From positions 1 to 11,932 of the forward strand of contig JACMLA010000759.1 in NCBI GenBank assembly GCA_014379815.1: a stretch of 11,932 bases of DNA, in the 5' to 3' direction. Below the pieces are notes generated by a model that saw only the letters and a program-made list of their open reading frames with translations, was not told the origin of the DNA and searched no databases. Source of the stretch: Bryobacteraceae bacterium (GTDB taxonomy: Bacteria > Acidobacteriota > Terriglobia > Bryobacterales > Bryobacteraceae). Below are positions 1 through 7,465 of this stretch, piece by piece; position 1 is the stretch's first letter; every line of letters starts with the position of its first letter. A program made the position numbers and the translations under genes.

Positions 1-1047
1 CTGGCCGTCTATGTGGTTAACATCTCCGTGTTTATTCTGGCGACGGCTCCCTTTCCTCGCCACACTCCCCGGCAGCGCTGGCTGTTGCTAGCGCAGATTT
101 TCACTTCGATCCCACTGGAGTCGAATCTCTCGGTGTTAGCCGCCATTACCATTCCCCTGGTGCTTCGCAAAGGCCAGTGGTGGCGGTGGCTTGCGTGGAC
201 TCTGGGCCTTCTAGCAGTGCGCATCGTGGTGGGGGGCCTGTATTGGTTTAACGTGAACCGCTCCCGTATCCCCTCCGACACGTCGGCGTGGGCGTTGCCG
301 TTTACCCTCTCGGTAGGTCTTAGTGAGATTCTGGCGTGGCATATGTTTGGATTTCTGGCAGCTATGCTGATCGTGCGTATTTACGATGACCAGCAACGCC
401 TTGCGCTGCTGAATGCTGAACTGAAAGGCGCTCAGTTTTTGCTAATGGATTCGGGGCGGCTATCTGAGCGTGTGCGCATTTCACGCGAGTTGCACGATTC
501 CCTTGGTCATCACCTTACCAGCCTGAGCCTGCAACTGGAGATCGCCGAGCGACTGCCTGACTCACAGATTCGTCCTAAACTGCGGGAAGTCCGGTTCCTC
601 GCCCGGCTCCTGATGGCCGAGATTCGGGAAGCTGTGTCGCAATGGCGAAGCGAGACTTCCCCGGCCTTGACCGATGCTCTGCGATCTCTGTCGGGCGCAA
701 TGCCGGGCATAACAGTCGAGATGAGTATCGAACCTGCGATGCCTCCTACGCCGCCCTCTTTGGGACATGCTCTGTTTCGCTGCGCACAGGAGGCCCTCAC
801 CAATGCAGTGCGTCACGGAGGAGCCACTACTCTGCAAGTCAGCCTGCGCCACCAGGACGACGTACTGTACATGGAGATGACGGATAACGGTATCGGATGT
901 GCGTCTCCAATGCCAGGCAATGGGCTGAGTGGGATGGCCTCTCGAATGGCGGAGTTCGATGGAGGCGTCTCCTTCAACTCGGCTCCCGGACAAGGTTTCT
1001 ACGTGGAAGTTCATGCGCCATGTCCGAAAGAGACGCTAGCGCAATGA
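1..1047 (+). CDS. NarL-family sensor histidine kinase, 5' end outside window
   Basis: Membrane sensor kinase that should autophosphorylate on histidine and pass the phosphate to the response regulator encoded next. The frame is open to base 1, so the N-terminus is missing; the GTG at 13 is probably internal. The visible 348 residues begin with about four hydrophobic segments (roughly codons 1-140). A HisKA_3 dimerisation helix follows, with the H-box RISRELHDSLGHHL and the phospho-acceptor His at visible codon 165. The HATPase_c domain has an N-box (QEALTNAVRH, codons 263-272), a G1 box (DNGIG, 295-299) and a G2-like box (GNGLSGM, 306-312). No PAS, GAF or large extracellular sensor domain is seen in the visible part, so the stimulus is probably sensed in or at the membrane. 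The stop codon overlaps the next start (ATGA), indicating one operon. The family is certain; the signal is unknown. Confidence 0.93.
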   Translation: MAVYVVNISVFILATAPFPRHTPRQRWLLLAQIFTSIPLESNLSVLAAITIPLVLRKGQWWRWLAWTLGLLAVRIVVGGLYWFNVNRSRIPSDTSAWALPFTLSVGLSEILAWHMFGFLAAMLIVRIYDDQQRLALLNAELKGAQFLLMDSGRLSERVRISRELHDSLGHHLTSLSLQLEIAERLPDSQIRPKLREVRFLARLLMAEIREAVSQWRSETSPALTDALRSLSGAMPGITVEMSIEPAMPPTPPSLGHALFRCAQEALTNAVRHGGATTLQVSLRHQDDVLYMEMTDNGIGCASPMPGNGLSGMASRMAEFDGGVSFNSAPGQGFYVEVHAPCPKETLAQ

Positions 1048-1685
1048 TCAGGCTGTTTCTGGTGGAAGACGAAGCGCTGGTGCGACTCGGGCTCCGGCAA
1101 TTGCTCAGCTTCGATCCACGAATCGAAGTCATTGGCGACTGCGCTAACGGGGCCGAAGCCGTAGATCGGATCGAGCGCGAAAAGCCCGACGTCGTCTTGA
1201 TGGATGTGCGCCTTCCCGGCCTCTCCGGAGTCGAAGCGCTGAAAGCTCTTCGCGCCCGAGGGGTGCTGACTCCGGTGATCCTGATAACCACCTTCGACGA
1301 AGAACAGGCTTTCCTGAAGGCAATGCATGCCGGTGTCAGCGCTTTCCTTCGAAAGGACATTGCCTTCGAAGATCTGATCGCAGCGATTGAAGCCGCCTTG
1401 CGGGGCGAACGCACGTTCCGGCCCGCCATTACGCAAGTGGCGCAGAAAAGACTCTTCGAAATGAAATCAAAGTTCGAGGCTGCGGAACTCCCGGATCCGC
1501 TGACGCCCCGAGAGGTGGAGGTGCTGCGGCTAATGGCGGCGGGCCTTAGCAATAAGGAGATCGCGGAAGCATTAACGGCAGGAGAAGCCACCATCAAAAC
1601 GCACGCCTCCAGTATTCTGTCCAAGTTGGGAGTAAGGGACCGCACGCGCGCCGTGCTCAAGGGCCTGGAACTTGGGTTTATCTGA
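1044..1685 (+). CDS. NarL/FixJ-type response regulator (REC + LuxR HTH)
   Basis: DNA-binding response regulator of 213 residues, the normal length for this family and the evident partner of the upstream kinase. The receiver domain (about 1-120) has the acidic pocket E8-D9, phospho-acceptor D54 in LMDVRLPG, switch T82 and conserved K104. The C-terminal LuxR-type helix-turn-helix (about 150-213) contains LTPREVEVLRLMAAGLSNKE and a recognition helix around TIKTHASSILSKLG. The ATG at 1044 was chosen because it gives the canonical N-terminus MIRLFLVEDE and overlaps the kinase stop by 4 bases. An in-frame ATG at 1020 would add eight residues (MSERDASA). Only a weak purine run (1027-1032) precedes the start, so translation is probably coupled to the kinase. 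Target genes are unknown; the adjacent glycine-zipper gene is a candidate only by position. Confidence 0.95.
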   Translation: MIRLFLVEDEALVRLGLRQLLSFDPRIEVIGDCANGAEAVDRIEREKPDVVLMDVRLPGLSGVEALKALRARGVLTPVILITTFDEEQAFLKAMHAGVSAFLRKDIAFEDLIAAIEAALRGERTFRPAITQVAQKRLFEMKSKFEAAELPDPLTPREVEVLRLMAAGLSNKEIAEALTAGEATIKTHASSILSKLGVRDRTRAVLKGLELGFI

Positions 1686-1764
1686 ATAGCTCCCCCAGAA
1701 GTTGGAGGCAATAAACCTTCCTGCGGCTGATTCCCGTTCCTCCAAAAACGGCCAGCATGGAAAC

Positions 1765-2346
1765 ATGAACTCCAACATCTTCCGAAAAACCGCCACAGTC
1801 GCAGTGATCTGTCTGGCAATATCTCATGCCAAAGCTTTTGTCACACTGTCCACCGCCGGTTATGCTGGACCGGTTACAGTCCGAACCATCACAGCCCTTC
1901 ATTCCGGAAAGACCACCGCGGGCTCACCGTGGGAAGGATCCATCACCTCCGATGTCGTACAGGACGGTCAGATGGTGTACCGCCAGGGTACGCCCGTTCA
2001 GGGGGTTGTGGAGAAGGTGCTACGCAAGCAGGACGGTCCCAGGGCGCAGATGAGCCTGAGAATAGTTTCTATCGACCGCCAGCCTGTGCACGCCACCACT
2101 TATCAGGTGGACGGCGATGTAGAGTCGCGCAAGGCTTCCCGCACCGTGACAGGCTGGGCGATCTCAGGCGCTCTGGTAGGCGGTATTCTGCACGGCACAA
2201 CCGGAGCTGCGGCTGGCGCTGCGGCAGGCGCGGGTGTAGGAGCAGCACGGGCGTCAGGCAAAATCCGGCACGATGCTGTGGTGCCTTCCGAATCGCTCAT
2301 CACCTTTGAGATTACAGGTGGCACCCTTCAGGGGAAACTCCTTTAG
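1765..2346 (+). CDS. Secreted glycine-zipper protein of unknown function
   Basis: A 193-residue protein that I do not recognise as a named family. It starts with a plausible Sec signal peptide (MNSNIFRKTATVAVICLAIS, cleavage probably after HAKA). The middle is beta-rich: GSPWEGSITSDVV, then YRQGTPVQGVVEKVLRK, then a segment ending DRQPVHATTY. A Gly/Ala-rich segment at about 129-160 (SGALVGGILHG followed by AAAGAAAGAGVG) has the small-residue spacing of a glycine zipper, which can insert in or associate with membranes. The ATG at 1765 was chosen because it begins exactly at the signal peptide; a TTG at 1702 in the same frame would add 21 unlikely polar residues. No lipobox is present, so it is probably periplasmic or outer-membrane-associated. 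It lies 79 bases after the response regulator and 16 before rsmG, so co-transcription with either is possible but unproven. Confidence 0.8.
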   Translation: MNSNIFRKTATVAVICLAISHAKAFVTLSTAGYAGPVTVRTITALHSGKTTAGSPWEGSITSDVVQDGQMVYRQGTPVQGVVEKVLRKQDGPRAQMSLRIVSIDRQPVHATTYQVDGDVESRKASRTVTGWAISGALVGGILHGTTGAAAGAAAGAGVGAARASGKIRHDAVVPSESLITFEITGGTLQGKLL

Positions 2347-2362
2347 GTAACACTAATGAGAA

Positions 2363-2998
2363 GTGCCGTTCACTGAGGAACTAAACAGGTACCTGCCTGA
2401 CGACTTGCCGGATCGTGATGCGGTGATCCTGAAGGCCGCGCTTCATCTCCAGCTGATCGTTACGATCAACCGCCAATTCAACCTGACCCGCATCACAGAT
2501 CCCCGCGAGGCTGTGATCAAACATGTCGTCGATTCGGTGCTTCCTTGGAGGCTGTTTGCTGAGGCAAAGCACATCCTGGATGCGGGTACAGGTCCTGGAT
2601 TCCCCGGCATTCCTCTCGCCCTCGTACTGCCCGAAAGGCGTTTCACGCTTTCCGAATCAGTTGGCAAAAAGGCCAGATTTGTCGAATCTGCCATCAGTGA
2701 ATTGGGCTTGCAAAATGTCACAGTGGCAACGCAGCGTGCCGAAGACGTGCTCCGCACACAGACGATCGACGTGGTCACTGCGCGCGCAGTGGCTCCAATT
2801 GGTCGGGCGCTGGACTTGTTTGGACCGGCAGTCAAGATGGGATCCAGGGCGCTGCTCTATAAAGGCCCGGATGCAGGGGATGAGATCGCCGCAGCCGAAG
2901 CGGAAATTCGAAAGCATAAGGTGCGGGTCAGAGTTTTGGACCGGTACGAGCTGCCGGAGGCGTTTGGATCAAGGACGATAGTGGAAGTGACGCAATAG
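2363..2998 (+). CDS. rsmG: 16S rRNA (guanine-527-N7) methyltransferase RsmG
   Basis: Cytoplasmic S-adenosylmethionine-dependent enzyme that makes m7G527 in 16S rRNA; formerly called GidB. Its 211 residues match the family's usual size. Diagnostic features are NLTRITDPREAVIKHVVDSV (40-59), the SAM-binding loop LDAGTGPGFPGIPLA (72-86), SESVGKKARFVE after strand 2, TARAVAPI (139-146) and LLYKGP near the C-terminus. After strand 2 the usual Asp of the DS-GKK motif is Glu98, a conservative change at a ribose-contacting position. The GTG at 2363 gives MPFTEELNRYL, typical for the family; the ATG at 2356 is out of frame and closes after six codons. The gene ends only 4 bases from the convergent TPR gene. 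It is not beside parA/parB or mnmG here, its common neighbours elsewhere. Loss of RsmG is known to give low-level streptomycin resistance in several bacteria. Confidence 0.95.
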   Translation: MPFTEELNRYLPDDLPDRDAVILKAALHLQLIVTINRQFNLTRITDPREAVIKHVVDSVLPWRLFAEAKHILDAGTGPGFPGIPLALVLPERRFTLSESVGKKARFVESAISELGLQNVTVATQRAEDVLRTQTIDVVTARAVAPIGRALDLFGPAVKMGSRALLYKGPDAGDEIAAAEAEIRKHKVRVRVLDRYELPEAFGSRTIVEVTQ

Positions 2999-3002
2999 GT
3001 CC

Positions 3003-3905
3003 CTAAGGTGCCTTCGGCTGCGCAGCCTGCAGATCCGCATTCAGACGCTCGATAATGGATCGCTCTCGCGCGGCATCATCGGTTCGACGCAGCTTCTGAT
3101 ACAAGCGAGCTAGCAGAACATGGGCGGCGCGATGATCGGGATCCAGCGCGACAACCTTCTCCAGCATGCCAAGAGCTTCAGCAGATTGTCCACGCGATTG
3201 CGTAAGCTGCGCGAGCAGAAACAAAGCTCCCTGATCTTCCGGCCGCGCGCGCACGGTACGTTCCAGCAGCGCTGCGGCTTCCGAATCCCGATCCCTGTCT
3301 TTGTAAATCCAGCCAAGAAAAGCGGCAGCGTTGCCATCCAGAGGATTCTCCTGCAAGGCGGATTCAAGAACCGGCAAAGCGTCATCAAGACGGCCCGTAA
3401 AGCAATAGGCAACGCCGAGCTGTGATGTTACGCCGGCCAACCCTTTACCCAGCTTGCGAGCGTGCTCCAGTTCGCGGATCGCCAGATCGTAATGCCCCTC
3501 GGCCATAGCCAGGGAACCTCGCATAAAGTACGCTGCACCGCTCTCATCGCCTCGCAGGTCCAATTGCACAACCTTCGCTGCCTGCTGCAGCATTCCGCTT
3601 GCAACGTACGTAGACACGAGTGTGTACGCGACCTGGCGGTTCGAAGGATCCTCGCGTCGGACGGCCTCTAATTGGCGGATCCCCTCGCCTCGATTGCCCG
3701 CCTGTAACTCGCAGATACCTAACAGATGGCGAGCCCGGGTGAGTCGCGGATCCCTCTCCAGCATTTCCCGGTAGGCACGGATTGCCGTGCTGAGATCACC
3801 GGATCTTTGCGCCTGCACCGCAGCCTCGAATCGTTCCTTGATCGAGTCGACAGCCCCGTGAACCGCCGACACCGTAATCACCGCAAGAACAAACAGCAGA
3901 TGCAT
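3003..3905 (-). CDS. Exported TPR-repeat protein
   Basis: A 300-residue protein with a short hydrophobic N-terminus (MHLLFVLAVITVSAVHGA), a likely signal peptide with a very short uncharged n-region. About seven tetratricopeptide repeats follow in 34-residue steps (about 25-290); examples are GDLSTAIRAYREMLERDP, GHYDLAIRELEHARKLG, GRLDDALPVLESALQENP and GQSAEALGMLEKVVALDP. TPR arrays bind other proteins, and no catalytic domain is visible. The start ATG shares its A with the TGA stop of the upstream receptor gene (TGATG). No Shine-Dalgarno stands directly in front; the preceding bases on the coding strand are TTACCTTC. Translation is therefore probably coupled to the receptor by re-initiation. 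This argues that the protein works with the receptor, perhaps as a periplasmic scaffold. That role is inference; the TPR assignment is firm. Confidence 0.9.
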   Translation of the reverse strand: MHLLFVLAVITVSAVHGAVDSIKERFEAAVQAQRSGDLSTAIRAYREMLERDPRLTRARHLLGICELQAGNRGEGIRQLEAVRREDPSNRQVAYTLVSTYVASGMLQQAAKVVQLDLRGDESGAAYFMRGSLAMAEGHYDLAIRELEHARKLGKGLAGVTSQLGVAYCFTGRLDDALPVLESALQENPLDGNAAAFLGWIYKDRDRDSEAAALLERTVRARPEDQGALFLLAQLTQSRGQSAEALGMLEKVVALDPDHRAAHVLLARLYQKLRRTDDAARERSIIERLNADLQAAQPKAP

Positions 3906-6900
3906 CAGAAGGTAAAGTTTAACGCTCCCTGCATGACGCGTGGGGAACGGCTCGAGGTATAGCGGCCGAACTGACCATTCACCTGGTTGCCTTGCAGATC
4001 GAAGCGGGCCACGTTGTCCACGTTACTAAACTGCGTGTGGTTAAATGCGTTATAAAACTCCCAGCGGAACTGCAGGTATCGGGACTCACTCTTTAGCGGA
4101 AATCTCTTGAAGAGGGACATATCCCAGTTGTTGATACCCGGGCCGCGGAAGACGTCCTTGGGAGCATTGCCAATATCGCCACGCTGCGGCCGCGAGAATA
4201 CAGATGTGTTGAAGGCGCGATCGAAAGTTCGTTCCCCTCTGGACAGGTCCGCCTTTCCATTCACGTTGACTCGTACTCCGTCGCCTCCACCGGAAATATC
4301 CTCGCCGTCCACCGTGGAATAATCGACGCCCCGGGGTGTTCCACTCGCCATCGTGACGATGCCGGAAAATTGCCAGCTGTCGAGAGCCGTTCGCACGAAC
4401 GCATTGTTCCACATCGAACTCGCACGGGGCAGATCCCAAAGGTAATTCAATACGAAAACATGCGTCTGATCGTAGCTGGACTTGCCGTAGAGCCAAGTGC
4501 GGTAATCCCGGTACATAGGCAACAGGCCATTGTCACCGCTGGTAAGGTCCATTGCCTTGGACCACGTATAGGCAACCCCAAACTGCAGTGTGCTGCTCAT
4601 GCGGCGATTCAGCGATGTTTGCAGTGCATTGTAGTTCCCATAGCCCGAGTTCTCGATGTAGGTAACGCTACCGTAGCCCGGGTAGGGCCGGAAGAAGTTC
4701 TCGGGTAAGGGTCGCCCGGGTGCGGCGGGGTCAGAGTTAGCAGCGGAGAATCGGGCACCATACGGTACCGTATTCAGATCGCGAGTCTGCTGCAGGTGCT
4801 GCGACCGGTTCCCAACATAGGAAACGTCCAGAACCGTTTTCCACCCCAGGTCGTGCTGCACGGCTACCGAGTAATTCGTCACCGTCGCGGCCTTGGGGTT
4901 TCGCTCGAGTGCGCTTACGCTGCTGGGAAACAGAGTGCCGGAAGAGCCGAGCAGAGTGTCGAGGTTGCCGTAGAAGATCTGCGGATTGAACTGTACCGGA
5001 GGATTGGTGCGCGTAGTCCAGAGATAGGAACCGGCACTTGGCACGGCTTGCTTGCTAACTCCGACTCCACCGCGTACTGCCGTCTTACCGTTCCCAAAGA
5101 CATCGTAAGCGAATCCAAATCGTGGACCTGCCTCCCAGCCACGGTTGGCAAAGCCCTCGGGCAGAGTATCGGTTCCCGAAACCACCATGCCGTTTGCTGG
5201 ATCTCCCGTACCCGGCACAAAAGAACCGATCGTGACTGCCGGAAGAAACCCGCCAGTAATCGGATTGCGACCAACACGTACGTTGCCGTTCAAGGCAGGT
5301 TGAATGAACTGCGGAGCTTTCGAGCGATCATACAGCTCAAGCGCCAGCGCTGCCGCTTTGCCATCAGTAACCTTCCAGGGAGTGAACCACGTAAACCGGA
5401 TGCCATAATCCAGCGTTAGTCTGCGATTCACCTTCCACGAGTCTTGGGCAAACCACTCGAAGAGCGACTGGCGCGCAACTCCAGCGGTACGGCTGCTGCT
5501 CTCGGAGTATGACGAGAAGTTCCCCAGCACGGCATTGGCATAGGCATAGTTGGCATCCAGCGGATTGTTCACGTTTCGGTCGAACGCAAAACTTCCGCCG
5601 AAGTTGGACCGCGGACCTTCGCTGTTCATCTGGTACTCGCCCGAGATACCAAACTTGAGAGAGTGCGCGCCCCGGATCCAGCTCAATGTGTCGTTGTAGT
5701 TCCAGCGCCAGTCCTTGGCATCGATGGGCAGGCGGCCATCATAGGATATGTTTGCTGCCGAGGGCACGCCTCCAAAGTTGGCCTGCGGAATAATGTCGAG
5801 CGAGTTGCCCTCGGCATACAGCTGACCTAGCGAGCCTAATCCAACCTTGGAACGAATCACTCGGTCAAAGGAATCAGCTGCCGTGGCATCGCCAATCTCC
5901 CCGAGCTTGCGATAGCCAACCTGCGCTTCGTTGATCATGTTGGGCCGGATGATCTTGGTGTAGCTCGTCTGGATCTGGTCCGTCTTGAAAAGGTAGTGGT
6001 GATACAACTGATCCCAGTTGGAATTGAAGGCAGCAAGCCCTTCGTAGCCTCTGCGGTCGGCCCACCAAGACGTATAACGGGCCGAGAGACGATCGTTGGT
6101 CGTAATGTTGTAGTCGGTCTTGAACGTATTCAGTTTCTTCGGGTGGTCGGTGATCTCCTGAAACTGGTAGTTGTAGTTCCCGCCCGACAACGAGCGATCG
6201 AGAAAGTTTGGAAGCGGGAAGAGGTTCAGAATAGCCTGACCGTTTCTGTTCAGGCGATTGGAGGGAATGATGTTGCCGGCAAACGGCTGCCCCGTTGTAG
6301 GGTCGGTGATGGGGATGAGTCTTCCGCTTACGTCGAGAGTCTGCGAGAAATTTCCCTGCCGCTCCAGCAAGGTGGGCGTGGTAACCCGGCGAACGTTGCG
6401 GGGCTCGCTGATACGCCAGTCCTCGCGCGAGTAGAAGAAAAATAGCTTGTCCCGGTTGGTGTTGAATTTGCTTGGAATGTAGACGGGTCCGCCGATGGTT
6501 CCGCCAAAGGTGTTGTACCGGTAGAGCGGGCGTTGCTGGCTGTTGCGGTTGTTAAAGAAGTCGTTCGCGTTAAATGCTTCGTTGCGGACAAACCAGTAAG
6601 CGCTGCCGTGAAAATCCCGCGTACCTGACTTCGTTATGAGATTGATACTCGCACCGGCATTTCGGCCATACTCTGCCTGGTATGTGTTCAGGAGTACCTT
6701 CACTTCACCGATCGCATCAAGGCTGGTGATTCCATTAAATCCGCCCACGCCGTCGGCATCGTTTCCTGACTGGCCATCGGCAGACATAGTATTCATTCCG
6801 GTACGCTGGCCGCTAATGTTTGGCGTGTTGGTACCGAAGGTTCCACCAAGTGCATTCTCATCCGTGCCGCCAGCCACTCCAGGCAGCACCCGCAATAGTG

Positions 6901-7363
6901 AAATAACATCGCGGCCACGGGTTACCAGCAGGTTCAACTGCTTACCGGAGAGTTCGGCGGAGTTGCCGGAACTGGCCGTTTGAACCATTGCCCCCACTGC
7001 TTCAACAGTTACTCGTTCACTAACCGCACCAACCGGCAACTGCAGGCTCCCGACCGCAAGCCGCTGCGTTGCCGTTAAAACCAGGCCAGGTCGCTCGACG
7101 GTCTTGAAACCCTCACGTTCCACTCGCAACATGTAGGAGCCAGGCACGACAGCGTTAAACACGAAATCGCCTTCCTCGTTTGTTTTCATGGCGCGCGACT
7201 CCGCCGTAGTCTCACTTCTCAGCGTCACGGAAGCGTTCGGAACGGCGGCGCCGCTGCTGTCAACAATACTGCCGGTCACACTGCCGGTAATCGTCTGACC
7301 ATAGGCGGCAAGGCTGGCTGCAAAAAGCAGCAAAAGAGTCCGACTCTGCCGGAGTGTCTGCAT
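3905..7363 (-). CDS. Oar-like TonB-dependent outer-membrane receptor
   Basis: Large outer-membrane protein of 1152 residues, expected to import a ligand using TonB energy. Order of parts: signal peptide (1-22, ending AAYG); carboxypeptidase-regulatory-like beta-sandwich (about 24-108, including GSIVDSSGAAVPNASVTL and NEEGDFVFNAVVPGSYMLRV); possible TonB-box region SERVTVEA (116-123); plug domain (LSGKQLNLL, RDVISLLRVLPGVAGG, later GRNAGASINLITKSGT); then a long beta-barrel rich in Tyr/Asn/Asp ending in a terminal Phe (LNFTF), typical of BAM-inserted barrels. This architecture and length match the Oar-like receptors that are expanded in Acidobacteriota. The ATG at 7363 was chosen over one eight codons upstream because of the well-placed AGGAG site and the signal peptide. 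It follows the ASPIC gene by 102 bases and overlaps the TPR gene by one base. The ligand cannot be read from sequence; the neighbours suggest an oligosaccharide. Confidence 0.93.
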   Translation of the reverse strand: MQTLRQSRTLLLLFAASLAAYGQTITGSVTGSIVDSSGAAVPNASVTLRSETTAESRAMKTNEEGDFVFNAVVPGSYMLRVEREGFKTVERPGLVLTATQRLAVGSLQLPVGAVSERVTVEAVGAMVQTASSGNSAELSGKQLNLLVTRGRDVISLLRVLPGVAGGTDENALGGTFGTNTPNISGQRTGMNTMSADGQSGNDADGVGGFNGITSLDAIGEVKVLLNTYQAEYGRNAGASINLITKSGTRDFHGSAYWFVRNEAFNANDFFNNRNSQQRPLYRYNTFGGTIGGPVYIPSKFNTNRDKLFFFYSREDWRISEPRNVRRVTTPTLLERQGNFSQTLDVSGRLIPITDPTTGQPFAGNIIPSNRLNRNGQAILNLFPLPNFLDRSLSGGNYNYQFQEITDHPKKLNTFKTDYNITTNDRLSARYTSWWADRRGYEGLAAFNSNWDQLYHHYLFKTDQIQTSYTKIIRPNMINEAQVGYRKLGEIGDATAADSFDRVIRSKVGLGSLGQLYAEGNSLDIIPQANFGGVPSAANISYDGRLPIDAKDWRWNYNDTLSWIRGAHSLKFGISGEYQMNSEGPRSNFGGSFAFDRNVNNPLDANYAYANAVLGNFSSYSESSSRTAGVARQSLFEWFAQDSWKVNRRLTLDYGIRFTWFTPWKVTDGKAAALALELYDRSKAPQFIQPALNGNVRVGRNPITGGFLPAVTIGSFVPGTGDPANGMVVSGTDTLPEGFANRGWEAGPRFGFAYDVFGNGKTAVRGGVGVSKQAVPSAGSYLWTTRTNPPVQFNPQIFYGNLDTLLGSSGTLFPSSVSALERNPKAATVTNYSVAVQHDLGWKTVLDVSYVGNRSQHLQQTRDLNTVPYGARFSAANSDPAAPGRPLPENFFRPYPGYGSVTYIENSGYGNYNALQTSLNRRMSSTLQFGVAYTWSKAMDLTSGDNGLLPMYRDYRTWLYGKSSYDQTHVFVLNYLWDLPRASSMWNNAFVRTALDSWQFSGIVTMASGTPRGVDYSTVDGEDISGGGDGVRVNVNGKADLSRGERTFDRAFNTSVFSRPQRGDIGNAPKDVFRGPGINNWDMSLFKRFPLKSESRYLQFRWEFYNAFNHTQFSNVDNVARFDLQGNQVNGQFGRYTSSRSPRVMQGALNFTF

Positions 7364-7369
7364 GGAAAT

Positions 7370-7374
7370 CTCCT
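7370..7374 (-). promoter_or_regulatory. Ribosome binding site deciding the receptor start
   Basis: On the minus strand AGGAG lies 6 bases before the ATG at 7363. It is the clearest Shine-Dalgarno sequence seen before a gene in this window. It favours this ATG over the upstream in-frame one at 7387, which would place the site inside the coding region. Confidence 0.75.
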
Positions 7375-7396
7375 GTGACTCGCACACGAAAGCGAA

Positions 7397-7450
7397 TTGA
7401 TCGGAACTTTATCAACTTCACCCGGCAGGAAACTAGCGGAAAGCTATCAA
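7397..7450. promoter_or_regulatory. Repeat cluster upstream of the receptor gene, possible operator
   Basis: The 102-base gap between the ASPIC gene and the receptor holds two imperfect direct repeats of 14 bases, at 7402-7415 and 7437-7450, with pattern CGGAA-N3-TATCAA (11 of 14 identical) and starts 35 bases apart. The left copy also forms an inverted pair TTGAT (7397-7401) / ATCAA (7411-7415). This could be a regulator-binding region or an internal promoter region setting receptor level separately from the ASPIC gene. I found no good -35/-10 pair here, so the call is tentative. Confidence 0.3.
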
Positions 7451-7465
7451 AAAACTCTTGTGAAA

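Noticed and set aside
1702..1745. Inverted repeat TTGGAGG (1702-1708) / CCTCCAA (1739-1745) before the glycine-zipper gene
   Set aside because: The 7-base arms are separated by a 30-base loop without a T-tract, so it is neither a convincing terminator nor a riboswitch. It could be an mRNA fold, but the support is too weak.
974..1819. 281-residue open frame on the minus strand across the response regulator
   Set aside because: It is antisense to a gene with intact REC and LuxR motifs. Its composition (Ser/Arg/Ala-rich, no domain) is that of a shadow frame in GC-rich coding DNA.
3016..3027. Perfect 12-base palindrome GGCTGCGCAGCC near the end of the TPR gene, considered as a terminator
   Set aside because: It has no loop and no T-tract, and lies in coding sequence for an Ala/Gln-rich tail, where such palindromes arise easily.
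4796..5419. 207-residue plus-strand open frame inside the receptor gene
   Set aside because: It is antisense to the receptor beta-barrel and has no recognisable motif, signal or ribosome site.
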